Source: Halothermothrix sp.
GTDB lineage: Bacteria; Bacillota; Halanaerobiia; DY22613
Assembly: GCA_016841825.1 (NCBI GenBank)
Contig: JAENYK010000012.1
Coordinates: 124,001 to 188,000, forward strand
Direction of reading: 5' to 3'
DNA: 64,000 nt
In this document: in pieces, positions 27,099 through 35,479 of the stretch
How the letters are laid out: the number at the start of each line of letters is the position of its first letter
How positions within the stretch are numbered: the stretch's first letter is position 1
The notes under the pieces: model-generated
The model's database searches: none
What the model saw: the letters and a program-made list of their open reading frames with translations, nothing else
Told to the model about the DNA's origin: nothing
Program-made: the position numbers and the translations under genes

Positions 27099-28082
27099 AT
27101 GATTTCAAATGGGGAGATTAAGATATTTGCTGGGAGTACAGGAAAAACTTTTGCAGAAAGAATGTGTGCTTATTTAGGGGTTGAATTGGGCCTGTCGGAG
27201 GTTTTTACTTTTTCTGAAGGTAATATCTTTGTCCGTATAGGAGAGACGGTTCGGGATAAAGATGTTTATCTGGTGCAGCCTATGGGCATGAGACCAAATG
27301 ATGAATTTACCGAAATTCTTTTCTGGATGGATGCTTTTAAACGGGCCAGTGCCAATTCTGTAACCGCAGTTATGCCATATTTTAGCTATGCGAAAGGCGA
27401 CAAAAAAGACGAGCCCCGGGTATCCATTAGAGCCAGAGTGTGTGCCGAATGTATTGAATTGGCGGGAGCAGATCGGGTTGTTACTATGGATTTGCATAGT
27501 CCACAGATTCAGGGATTTTTTAAGAAGCCTGTGGACCATCTGTATGCGTTGCATGTTCTCTGTGAGTATATCAAGACGTTGAATTTAGGTGATCTGGTTG
27601 TAGTCTCTCCAGACGCAGGATTTGCAAAACAGGCTAGACTTTACGCCTCATATTTGAATACAACTGTAGCGATTGGAGACAAAAATCGGAAAGCTCATGA
27701 TGAAAAAGCGGAGGTTTTAGAGATAATTGGTGATATTAATGGTAAAAATGCTTTTATTGTAGATGATTTTACCATTTCAGGTGGTACGCTGGTCGATTTG
27801 GCCAGAGGATTAAAAGAGCGGGGTGCTAAAAGAATATTTGCTGGTTTATCTCATGTTTTACTCAATGAAGCAGGAGTTAAGAAGATCGAAAATAGTCCCA
27901 TTGAACAGCTAATCAGTACTGATTCGGTGGACAACCCGTGGGTAATAAATTCCGCCAAAATTCAGCTAGTCTCTGTAGCACCACTATTTGCGGAAGCTAT
28001 TGCCCGAATTCATTCTAGAGATTCTGTCAGTCAGATTTTTGATCAAATTCCCATGAAGGTGTTGGAAAAGATAATGGTATAA
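27099..28082 (+). CDS. divergent ribose-phosphate pyrophosphokinase family protein
   Basis: A 327-residue protein with the two-domain phosphoribosyltransferase fold of PRPP synthetases. The FAGSTGKTFAERMCAYLG start, the MPYFSYAKGDKKDEPRVSIRA flexible-loop region, the TMDLHSPQIQGFF metal-binding His and the PRPP-loop-like IVDDFTISGGTLV all align with Prs. Key segments differ from standard Prs: YARQDRK is replaced by SYAKGDKK, and the usual VDDxIDTAGT has DFTISGGT. It may be a second PRPP synthetase with altered regulation or a paralogue with another role. GGGAGGT precedes the ATG. Confidence 0.75.
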   Translation: MISNGEIKIFAGSTGKTFAERMCAYLGVELGLSEVFTFSEGNIFVRIGETVRDKDVYLVQPMGMRPNDEFTEILFWMDAFKRASANSVTAVMPYFSYAKGDKKDEPRVSIRARVCAECIELAGADRVVTMDLHSPQIQGFFKKPVDHLYALHVLCEYIKTLNLGDLVVVSPDAGFAKQARLYASYLNTTVAIGDKNRKAHDEKAEVLEIIGDINGKNAFIVDDFTISGGTLVDLARGLKERGAKRIFAGLSHVLLNEAGVKKIENSPIEQLISTDSVDNPWVINSAKIQLVSVAPLFAEAIARIHSRDSVSQIFDQIPMKVLEKIMV

Positions 28083-28253
28083 TCTATTTTGGGTGAAAAA
28101 AATTGGTTTAATAATTATTGTAATAATAGCATCTGGCGGTTGCTTTAACGAGAGAATAATTGATCTATTTGGACTGTAAAACAAGCTCTATCACTCCTAA
28201 ATAGTGGGTACAAGAACACTTTAAAAATAAATAACTAACAATTCAAAAATGTA

Positions 28254-28283
28254 TTGACAAACCCTGTCGGATAGTGCTAATAT
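28254..28283 (+). promoter_or_regulatory. promoter of the ATP-grasp gene
   Basis: A perfect TTGACA box is followed after 18 bases by TAATAT, 46 bases before the ATG at 28329. Confidence 0.65.
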
Positions 28284-28328
28284 ATTGTCGAAAAGACTGA
28301 TATTAGTAACCGAAAGCGGGGATGTCAA

Positions 28329-29135
28329 ATGCGGTTGATCTCATTTAATCCTTATCGTTCAATGGGAATTCCGGGAGTACAATATATTAAACCTGAGATG
28401 ATCTTTCGCCATAAATCTGATATTACTGAGGCTGACTGGATTTTGTATCCCGAATACTGGCAGGTTAATTCTCTCGTTTATGGTCTGAAGAAGAGGATTT
28501 TCCCCAATATTAACACCTATCATCTGGGACACGATAAAGTGGAGATGACCAGAGCTTTTTGGGCTGTCTGTCCAGAAAATGTGCCTTATACGCAGATTTT
28601 TCCATCTACAGAAGTCTATATTCAGCAGGTATTAGATGAATTTACTTTTCCTTTCGTGGCTAAAGAAGTAAGGAATTCTATGGGTCAGGGAGTTTTTTTG
28701 ATTGAGAAGAAGAAAGATTTTCTGCAGTATACTCAGGATAACTCTGTACTCTATGTACAGGAGTATCTACCAATTAAGCGGGATCTACGAATTGTCTATT
28801 TGGGGGATAAAGTGATTACTGCCTATTGGCGGATTGGTATTGAAGGTCAATTTCATAATAATGTCTCTAAAGGTGGAAGTATCTCTTTTGAGGACATTCC
28901 CGAAGGAGCGATTAAACTTGTGGAACGAATAGCTGCAGAGTTGGGGATCAATCATGCTGGTTTTGATGTGGCTGAAGTCGAGGGGCATTTTTATTTTTTG
29001 GAGTTTAATGCTATGTTTGGTAATCAGGCATTGTTAGATCAAAATCTTCCTGTAGGAAAGATAATTTATGAATATTTACTGAGACAGGATATTGACCCTC
29101 GGGAACCAGATAAACCTTTTCCCCGGGCCAGCTAA
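28329..29135 (+). CDS. RimK-like ATP-grasp ligase family protein
   Basis: A 268-residue protein. The central part has the ATP-grasp pattern: a Lys-bearing strand PFVAKEVRNSMGQGVFLI with the glycine-rich loop, VLYVQEYLPIKRDLRIVYLG, then GFDVAEVEGHFYFLEFNAMFG, whose Asp, Glu and Asn bind magnesium. Such enzymes join a carboxylate to an amine with ATP. The N-terminal domain is short and not recognised. It is a single-gene unit with its own promoter and terminator, so neighbours do not suggest a substrate. Confidence 0.75.
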   Translation: MRLISFNPYRSMGIPGVQYIKPEMIFRHKSDITEADWILYPEYWQVNSLVYGLKKRIFPNINTYHLGHDKVEMTRAFWAVCPENVPYTQIFPSTEVYIQQVLDEFTFPFVAKEVRNSMGQGVFLIEKKKDFLQYTQDNSVLYVQEYLPIKRDLRIVYLGDKVITAYWRIGIEGQFHNNVSKGGSISFEDIPEGAIKLVERIAAELGINHAGFDVAEVEGHFYFLEFNAMFGNQALLDQNLPVGKIIYEYLLRQDIDPREPDKPFPRAS

Positions 29136-29145
29136 ACAGGTATTT

Positions 29146-29175
29146 AAACCCTCTAAAAAGTCGGGAGGGTTTTTC
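29146..29175 (+). terminator. terminator of the ATP-grasp gene
   Basis: AAACCCTC pairs with GAGGGTTT, followed by TTTTT. Confidence 0.85.
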
Positions 29176-29189
29176 TATTTTCTAAAGCT

Positions 29190-29298
29190 AAGTTCTATGA
29201 CTCTCACTTTTGTAGTGGGTTGTTCTACTTCAGGTGGGATTGAATCCTCATCTGAAGCCATGCGGTTCAGTTTTAACTGAATGAGTTCACTGTAACCT
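29190..29298 (+). repeat. structured repeat, form B, copy 2
   Basis: It matches 19420-19532 block for block: CTAAGTTCT, a CCCACTT-like palindrome (shortened), CTACTTCAGGTGGGATTGAA, CATCTGAAGCC, GTTCAGTTTTAACTGAA and GAGTTCACTGTA. Differences in the hairpin arms mostly keep the pairing. No coding sequence accompanies it. Confidence 0.65.
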
Positions 29299-29465
29299 TT
29301 ATTTAATAGTACTGCCATTGTTGTCATTAATAAAATCGTGTATAATAAGTAATAGATAGCAAATTTTCTCTTCTCCCTGACTAAACTGATTGCTAGAAAA
29401 ATGTCTAAAAATGTAGTTGATTATTCATTATTATATGCGAAGCAGTGTACATTATAAACATTTTC

Positions 29466-29536
29466 TGTGGATAACCTGGGGATGAATGTGGATAATTGTT
29501 GATATTCTCAATTAGAATGTTAATTGAGGTGGATAA
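29466..29536 (+). other. cluster of DnaA boxes
   Basis: TGTGGATAA, the exact reverse complement of the TTATCCACA DnaA box, occurs at 29466 and 29487, and a one-mismatch copy GGTGGATAA at 29528. All have the same direction, and they are 21 and 41 bases apart, so they face the same side of the helix. The 548-base gap 29136-29683 otherwise holds a terminator, a repeat and AT-rich sequence. Confidence 0.55.
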
Positions 29537-29683
29537 CCTGGTAACAGAAAATTAACATTTATGTAACACAAAATATTTATGCATTCTGTTTTTTGGCTAT
29601 GGACTTTTGTCCATAGGTCTAAGTAGAGAAAATATTAAGCTTTGGTGAGTGAGCATTATCTAATATGAGGAGGTTGACTTTAA

Positions 29684-30757
29684 ATGCCTGATATCTGGAC
29701 ACATATCTTATTTGGAGAAGAAGTGGTCTCGGAGATGAATTCTGAAGAAGTGGGTTTAATCCAGAGATGGCCTACTTTATTCAGGTTTGCCTGTCAGGGA
29801 CCGGACTTTTTATTCTATTATCGTTTTTGGCCCTGGCAGAATTCCCGGGGTGTGAATATAATTGGAGGAAAAATTCATAAAAATGCGGGAGGAGAGTTTA
29901 TTCACCAGAGCATAATTTACTTACGAGACCTACAGTCTCAGGGAATGAATGGTTTTCCACAGCCTGTGGATAAGGCTGGGGATAACGTAGTAGGTGCACC
30001 TGGAGCAGCAATAGCGGAATCCGAACAGCTTAAGGTGTATCTGATGGGGTTAATCTGTCATTATGCTCTGGATGCATCAACTCATCCTTTTATTCACCAT
30101 AATTGTGGAATTTACCGTCACGCTGATTCGAAAACTTATCAATATAAGGGGAATCATAAATATTTTGAACAGTTGATAGATGTGATCTTGCTTCAGGAGA
30201 AACGAGGTTTGCAGGCCAGTCAGGAGCTCGTTTATCGACAGATTGATCTGGGAAAAGAGCTGCCTCAATCTGTGATTAAAATGTATCAGATTCTTGTGGG
30301 AAAATTTTTTCAGCGACAGTTATCGGCAGAAGAGATTAATACAGCCTATCGCGATATGGTTAACGGATGGAAAATCTTCCATGACCCATGGAAAATTAAA
30401 GTATTCCTGATTCAGATGGTTAAAGTTTTGACGCTAGGAAAAATTAAATATTACCAATATTTCTATCCCCATACTGTGGATAGATCTGTGGATTATTTAA
30501 ATAGAAAGCAAAAGCAATGGTGCCATCCTGCTGATAAAAATGAAATTTATAAGACGAGTTTTGATCAGCTTTGGGAGCAGGGTAAAGAGAGAGCTCACAA
30601 TTGGATTAAGAGCATGTCCAAACATCTCACAGGTGAACTTTCCCGGGAGGAGATGATAGCAGAGATTCCAAATCTCTCTTTTTCCAGTGGAAAAGAGCCT
30701 GGTCTGGGCGATGAGGAGCAGATGCGATATTTTTCCCCAGTGGTTAGCTTGAAATAG
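29684..30757 (+). CDS. zinc-dependent phospholipase C-like protein
   Basis: A 357-residue protein of the bacterial zinc-dependent phospholipase C/S1-P1-like fold often annotated in Firmicutes. The N-terminal MPDIWTHILFGEEVV, the QGPDFLFYY segment, GKIHKNAGGEFIHQ and CHYALDASTHPFIHH supply the expected His and Asp metal ligands. No signal peptide is seen, so it may act in the cytoplasm or be exported otherwise. The ATG follows AGGAGGTTGACTTTAA. Its substrate is not known. Confidence 0.7.
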   Translation: MPDIWTHILFGEEVVSEMNSEEVGLIQRWPTLFRFACQGPDFLFYYRFWPWQNSRGVNIIGGKIHKNAGGEFIHQSIIYLRDLQSQGMNGFPQPVDKAGDNVVGAPGAAIAESEQLKVYLMGLICHYALDASTHPFIHHNCGIYRHADSKTYQYKGNHKYFEQLIDVILLQEKRGLQASQELVYRQIDLGKELPQSVIKMYQILVGKFFQRQLSAEEINTAYRDMVNGWKIFHDPWKIKVFLIQMVKVLTLGKIKYYQYFYPHTVDRSVDYLNRKQKQWCHPADKNEIYKTSFDQLWEQGKERAHNWIKSMSKHLTGELSREEMIAEIPNLSFSSGKEPGLGDEEQMRYFSPVVSLK

Positions 30758-30777
30758 TAGGATATCTGTGATATAAT
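30749..30777 (+). promoter_or_regulatory. promoter of the larE leader
   Basis: TTGAAA and a perfect TATAAT with 17-base spacing, overlapping the stop codon of the previous gene. Transcription would begin near 30784, some 260 bases before larE. Confidence 0.7.
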
Positions 30778-30783
30778 ATTCAA

Positions 30784-30921
30784 TTATCAGGTCGAAGAAC
30801 GATCTAACCAGTCAGAAGACTGAACTGCTTATCTGATTGATTTATTTTTTTAGGAATTGAGGAGAAACTAAGGTCATGAAGGCCTCTTGAGGGATTATGG
30901 GGGCTAACATGACCTTTTTTT
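30784..30921 (+). ncRNA. structured leader with terminator upstream of larE
   Basis: The predicted transcript starts with short hairpins (GTCG/CGAT, AGTC/GACT) closed by ATCAG/CTGAT and a T-rich stretch. It then forms a strong terminator: AAGGTCATG (30870) with CATGACCTT (30908) and TTTTTTT. A terminator inside a 260-base leader suggests transcriptional attenuation, perhaps by nickel or another signal tied to the lar genes. I cannot match it to a known riboswitch class; it could instead be a short independent RNA. Confidence 0.45.
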
Positions 30922-31043
30922 GTTGTCTAAGTAATTATTTGTTACAAGGGTGTCAGAGATTATTCTTATCCAGAGTATTATGGCTACCTGAAGTATTATA
31001 GCTTCCAATTAATGCGACTTTAAACAGAGGAGGAGAATGAGAG

Positions 31044-31868
31044 ATGAATTTAGAACAGAAGTATCAAAAATTACAGGATTCGCTGCAGGAGATGGAGAGT
31101 GTAGCTATCGGATTTTCTGGAGGAGTGGACAGTACTTTTTTATTAAAAGTCGCCCATGATGTTTTAGGAGATAAGGCAGTAGCCGTCACTTCTAAATCAG
31201 AAACTTACCCCCAGGAACAATATGAGGAGGCACAGAGGCTGGCCAGGGAGATCGGTGCACCTCACCGAATAATTCATACTGAAGAGTTGGACAATGATGA
31301 TTTTGCCAGGAATGATAGCAATCGTTGCTACTATTGTAAAAAGGAACTTTTCTCCTCAGTATTACTGATAGCCCGTAAGGAAGGTTTGAACTATGTCCTG
31401 GATGGTTCTAATTATGACGACCTCGATGACTATCGTCCTGGCCTGAAAGCAATTAAAGAACTAAAGGTTAGAAGTCCTTTATTAGAGGCAGAACTGACCA
31501 AGGCAGAGATTCGGGAATTATCCAATCGGCTTAATCTGCCCACCTGGGACAAACCATCTTTTGCCTGTCTGTCTTCCCGTTTTCCCTATGGTGACCAGAT
31601 TACTCAGGAGAAGTTAACTATGGTTGATGGGGCTGAGAGATATTTACGAAAATATGATTTTAAACAGCTGCGGGTCAGGCATCATGATGCCAAAACCGCC
31701 AGAATTGAGGTTTTATCTGAAGACATGCCTTTCTTTTTGGAGCATCGGGAAGAAGTGGTTACTGCTGTTAAAAGTCTGGGTTATACATATATAACTTTAG
31801 ATCTGCAGGGATATCGAACCGGGAGTATGAATGAAGTCTTGACAGACGAGGTGAAAGGAAATGGATAA
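31044..31868 (+). CDS. larE: nickel-pincer cofactor synthesis sulfur transferase LarE
   Basis: A 274-residue PP-loop ATPase that adenylates the biscarboxylated nicotinate nucleotide and transfers sulfur to it. The PP-loop is FSGGVDSTFLLKVA, the VTSKSETYP segment follows, and KPSFACLSSRFPYGDQIT contains the Cys that is sacrificed in the lactobacillus enzyme. A second pair, RCYYCKKEL, adds two Cys, making three in all, as in LarE types known to bind a [4Fe-4S] cluster and to act catalytically. AGAGGAGGAG precedes the ATG. It overlaps larB by 8 bases. Confidence 0.93.
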   Translation: MNLEQKYQKLQDSLQEMESVAIGFSGGVDSTFLLKVAHDVLGDKAVAVTSKSETYPQEQYEEAQRLAREIGAPHRIIHTEELDNDDFARNDSNRCYYCKKELFSSVLLIARKEGLNYVLDGSNYDDLDDYRPGLKAIKELKVRSPLLEAELTKAEIRELSNRLNLPTWDKPSFACLSSRFPYGDQITQEKLTMVDGAERYLRKYDFKQLRVRHHDAKTARIEVLSEDMPFFLEHREEVVTAVKSLGYTYITLDLQGYRTGSMNEVLTDEVKGNG

Positions 31869-32625
31869 AGATACTTTACGGCAGCTATTAAGTCAGGTTC
31901 AGGGTGGAGAGATTGCTATAGATGAGGCTTTGAAGAAGATTCACGATGCACCTTTTGAAGATCTGGGTTTTGTCAAATTTGACCACCATCGTCATCTACG
32001 TCAAGGTTTTCCGGAAGTTATTCTGGGTTTAGGGAAGACGCCGACACAGGTGACAGAGATTTTAAAGATGGTAAAAAGTAGAAATCATCCGGTTCTGGCG
32101 ACCAGATGTAGTCAGGAGATCTGGGAAAAAGTTTCCGCTGAGATACCAGAGGCAGAATACCATGAATTGGCTAGATGTATTACCCTTCATCGGGATAAGG
32201 TTAAACCTGTGCAAGGATTGGGTACAGTTCTGGTAGTAAGTGCAGGTACTGGTGATCTACCTGTAGCAGAAGAGGCAGTAATTACCTTAGAAATGCTAGG
32301 TAGCCCTGTGGAGAGATTATATGATGTGGGAGTAGCCGGAATTCATCGTCTTTTTGATAACTATCAGACTATCATGTCTGCTCAGGTATTAATTGTAACG
32401 GCAGGAATGGAAGGGGCTTTAGCCAGTGTAATTGGCGGTCTGGTGGAGAATCCGGTAATTGCTGTACCGACTAGTGTGGGTTATGGAGCCAGTTTTAACG
32501 GCCTCTCGGCACTGTTGGGGATGTTAAATAGTTGTTCTGCTGGAATTGGGATTGTCAACATAGATAATGGCTTTGGGGCTGCTTTTCTGGCCAACTCGAT
32601 TAATAAACTTGGAAAGAAGGGATAA
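31861..32625 (+). CDS. larB: nickel-pincer cofactor synthesis protein LarB
   Basis: A 254-residue PurE-like carboxylase/hydrolase that converts nicotinate adenine dinucleotide to the biscarboxylated mononucleotide. The PurE-like core is seen in VVSAGTGDLPVAEEAV, VYDVGVAGIHR-like LYDVGVAGIHRL, and VTAGMEGALASVIGGLV with PVIAVPTSVGYGASF. The N-terminal half (KFDHHRHLRQGFPEVILG) is the LarB-specific part. It overlaps larE and ends 3 bases before larC, so the three are cotranscribed. Confidence 0.95.
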   Translation: MDKDTLRQLLSQVQGGEIAIDEALKKIHDAPFEDLGFVKFDHHRHLRQGFPEVILGLGKTPTQVTEILKMVKSRNHPVLATRCSQEIWEKVSAEIPEAEYHELARCITLHRDKVKPVQGLGTVLVVSAGTGDLPVAEEAVITLEMLGSPVERLYDVGVAGIHRLFDNYQTIMSAQVLIVTAGMEGALASVIGGLVENPVIAVPTSVGYGASFNGLSALLGMLNSCSAGIGIVNIDNGFGAAFLANSINKLGKKG

Positions 32626-32628
32626 CAG

Positions 32629-33815
32629 ATGAAGATAGCACATTTTGATTGTTTTGCTGGAATTGCTGGTGATATGGTTTTGGGAGCATTGGTAGATCAG
32701 GGAATTGAGTTAGAGTTTATAAAATCAGAGTTAAAAAAATTGAAGATTGATGATTTTGAATTAAAGGCCGAACGGGTGGTCAAAAAGGGGGTCTCTGGAA
32801 CAAAGGTTCACGTTCTTTATGAAGAAGGTCATGTTCATCGACACCTAAAGGATATTTATCAGATTTTAGACCAGAGTGATTTAAAGGATGAGATTAAAGA
32901 TAAGGCAAAGCAGGTTTTCTTAAAGATAGCTGAAGCGGAAGCAAAAGTTCATAATACCACTCCTGAGAAGATTCACTTCCATGAGGTTGGTGCAATGGAT
33001 GCGATTATTGATGTCGTAGGCAGTATAATCGGCATCGAACAGTTGGGTGTCGATCAGATTACTGCTTCCCCACTGCATATTGGAACAGGTTTTGTCAAAT
33101 GTGCTCATGGGACAATGCCAGTACCTGCGCCGGCAACTCTGGAGATTTTAAAAAGCGTTCCCACCTATTGTCAAGGTATTTCCAAAGAACTGGTTACTCC
33201 AACTGGTGCAGCTATAATTACTACTCTTGCCAATGAGTTCACTAATCAGAAGGAGATGACAGTCGAGGCTGTCGGTTATGGTGCAGGAACCCGGGATTTA
33301 GAGCAGATCCCTAATCTGCTCAGGTTGACTGTCGGAAAAAAAAACTCTCTCTAGCTAAAGGTGAGCTTAGCGAAGATGGTTTATATCATGATCGAATGGC
33401 AGTGATAGAAGCCAATATAGATGACATGAATCCTGAGATCTACTCTACTGTTCTGGACAAACTCTTCCAGGCAGGGGCAGTAGATGCATTCATGGTTCCA
33501 ATTATCATGAAAAAAGCCCGTCCAGCCAATATTTTGACTGCCTTAACCCCACCTGAAAAACTTAATCAGGTGATTAAGGTATTTTTTAAAGAGACCACTT
33601 CCATCGGTCTTAGAATCAGTTATCGGGATAAACGTTTTCTGCCCAGAGAGATGATTCAGGTTTCAACTCCATGGGGAGCGGTCAACGCTAAAGCCTGTTA
33701 TTATCAGAATGAACTGGTTAATCTGGCGTTGGAATATGAGGACTGTCGTCGTTTAAGTGAAGAGGTGGGGGTACCTGTGAAGATGATTTATCAGGCTTAT
33801 AAGGAAGAGGAGTAA
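32629..33815 (+). CDS. larC: nickel-pincer cofactor cyclometallase LarC, read through a -1 frameshift
   Basis: LarC inserts nickel into the pincer nucleotide, using CTP. Frame 1 (32629-33354) opens with IAHFDCFAGIAGDM and has a His-rich VHRHL segment; it ends with a TAG at 33352. The rest (33345-33815, -1 frame) continues without a break through LYHDRMAVIEANIDDMNPE and KKARPA, the typical LarC C-terminal domain. The frames join at A AAA AAC (33339-33345), a canonical -1 slippery heptamer in the correct phase, giving about 395 residues. LarC of Lactobacillus plantarum is also made from two frames. Without slippage a 241-residue LarC1 results. A homopolymer error (A9) is the alternative. Confidence 0.88.
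33339..33345 (+). promoter_or_regulatory. -1 slippery heptamer of larC
   Basis: A AAA AAC in the reading phase of larC frame 1, followed by zero-frame TCT CTC TAG. After slipping, reading resumes as CTC TCT CTA GCT and enters the C-terminal domain. Confidence 0.75.
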
Positions 33816-33834
33816 CATTACTAATTGTAAAAAT

Positions 33835-33863
33835 AAGAGGGAGTGAGATACTCTCTCTTTTTT
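33835..33863 (+). terminator. terminator of the lar operon
   Basis: AAGAGGGAGT pairs with ACTCTCTCTT around GAGAT, followed by TTTTT. Confidence 0.85.
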
Positions 33864-34076
33864 GATGCTCAGTTAAAGCATTTCGCGGAAAGGTGGTGCA
33901 GAAAAGTCGTGAAAAAATTTCTATTTCCCTTCCGCCTGTTGTTCGTTTGAGATTTTGAATAGCTTCAATTAATGTTTTTTTCATATTTGTTAACAAAATA
34001 TCAATAAATAAAAGAGGGAATTTTCCAATGATGTTGAATTCTTTTATAAGATTTTAGTTGAGGGGGAATTGAAAAA

Positions 34077-35264
34077 ATGACCGACATAAAAAATATATTT
34101 CAGACAATCTGTGTACACGAAGGAGAAGACTATGAACGGTTTGGTGGTGGCGTGACGCCACCTATTTTTGAGAACTCTCTGTTTTCATTTCCGTCATATG
34201 AAGATATAGACGATGCTTATGCAGGTAAATCCAATCGATATATTTATACTAGAGGATTAAACCCAACTGTAGAGATTTTGGAGAAGAAGATAACTGCTCT
34301 TGAAGGCACAGAAGCGACCAAAGTGATGGCTTCAGGAATGGCAGCTATAACATCAGCTATTATGACAGTCTTAAAGGAAGGCGACCATGTAATTGCTGTT
34401 CGAAACCTGTACTCTCCGGCCCATCAATTTTTGACAGATTATTTGGGGCAAAAGTTTTCTGTAGAGACGACTTATGTCGATGGGCGTAATGTTGATGAGA
34501 TAGCTGAGGCGATAAGGCCGAATACCAGTATTATCTATCTAGAGAGCCCGACTAGCCTGAATTTCCATCTTCAGGATTTGCGGGAAGTATCCCGTCTGGC
34601 GAAAGAGAACGAGATTACCACCATCATCGACAATTCCTATTCAACACCTTACTATCAGCGTCCCTTTGAGTTTGGGGTAGATCTGATTGTGCATTCTGGT
34701 ACTAAATATCTCAATGGCCATAGTGATGTGGTTGTAGGGGTAGTCACTGGACGTAAGGAATTGGTTGCAAGAATCCAACAGTTTGAGCAGGCTTTATTTG
34801 GTGGGATTATTGGGCCTTTTGAAGCCTGGCTGGTGATTAGAGGTTTACGAACTCTGGGTCTGAGGATGGAACGCCATACCAAGTCTGCCCTGAAGATTGC
34901 CAACTTTTTGGAGCAGCATCCAAAAGTGACCAGGGTAAATTATCCGGGATTGGAATCATTTCCTCAAAAAGATCTGGCTGATCGTCAGATGACTGGGTGG
35001 GGTGGTTTACTCAGTTTTGAAGTGGAAGGTGATCAGGATGGCATTAAAAACATGATTAATAAGCTGCAATATTTCTCTATCGGAGTTAGTTGGGGTGGTT
35101 ATGAGAGTTTGGTCTCCCATCCTAATATATCATTAAAGCACAACTTTACTATAGAACAGATGGAGGAATGGGACCTATCACCAAACCTGATACGGATATT
35201 TGTTGGCCTTGAAGATGCGGAAGTTTTGATTCAAGACTTGACTCAGGGTTTGGAAGAGTTATAG
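34077..35264 (+). CDS. PLP-dependent trans-sulfuration enzyme (Cys/Met metabolism family)
   Basis: A 395-residue fold-type I PLP enzyme. The PLP lysine is in HSGTKYLNGHSDVVVG, the phosphate-binding region in ASGMAAITSAIM, the cofactor Asp in TIIDNSYSTPYY, and a carboxylate-binding Arg in LIRIFVGLEDAE. Cystathionine gamma-synthase, cystathionine beta/gamma-lyase and methionine gamma-lyase share these features. The early FENSLFSFPSYEDIDDA segment is not diagnostic, so no symbol is given. It stands alone in a 1.5 kb stretch with 260 bases upstream in which I see no recognisable SAM or T-box element. Confidence 0.85.
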   Translation: MTDIKNIFQTICVHEGEDYERFGGGVTPPIFENSLFSFPSYEDIDDAYAGKSNRYIYTRGLNPTVEILEKKITALEGTEATKVMASGMAAITSAIMTVLKEGDHVIAVRNLYSPAHQFLTDYLGQKFSVETTYVDGRNVDEIAEAIRPNTSIIYLESPTSLNFHLQDLREVSRLAKENEITTIIDNSYSTPYYQRPFEFGVDLIVHSGTKYLNGHSDVVVGVVTGRKELVARIQQFEQALFGGIIGPFEAWLVIRGLRTLGLRMERHTKSALKIANFLEQHPKVTRVNYPGLESFPQKDLADRQMTGWGGLLSFEVEGDQDGIKNMINKLQYFSIGVSWGGYESLVSHPNISLKHNFTIEQMEEWDLSPNLIRIFVGLEDAEVLIQDLTQGLEEL

Positions 35265-35299
35265 AATAGTAATATAATTTAGCCATTATCAATAAAATA

Positions 35300-35450
35300 T
35301 AGGTCTAAGTTAAAGTCGCATTAACAGCAGGCTGTTAATGCCATAAATTTAGCGACTTCAGAATGGAATTTACCTCCACTAAAGTAAACACTATTTTAGT
35401 TATGTATATTTCCACCTATAGAGGTGGGGAGACTTCTCTTCTGATATGTT
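35300..35450 (-). repeat. structured repeat, form A, copy 3 (inverted)
   Basis: The reverse complement reads CCCCACCTCTATAGGTGG, TTTACTTTAGTGGAGGT, CATTCTGAAGTCGCTAA, then CATTAACAGC/GCTGTTAATG and GACTTTAA. It is the best-preserved copy and matches 20610-20745 in order. Confidence 0.7.
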
Positions 35451-35479
35451 GTTAAAAGTTGATGAAAGTAGGTGTGAAC

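Noticed and set aside
30945-31020. Possible decayed form A repeat before larE (ends TTAATGCGACTTTAA)
   Set aside because: Only the last block matches clearly; hairpin arms are not preserved enough to list it.
33718-33996. Minus-strand frame across the lar terminator
   Set aside because: No ribosome site, overlaps larC and a terminator, no recognisable protein.
33816-34076. SAM riboswitch or T-box upstream of the trans-sulfuration gene
   Set aside because: None of the conserved core motifs of these RNAs is present.
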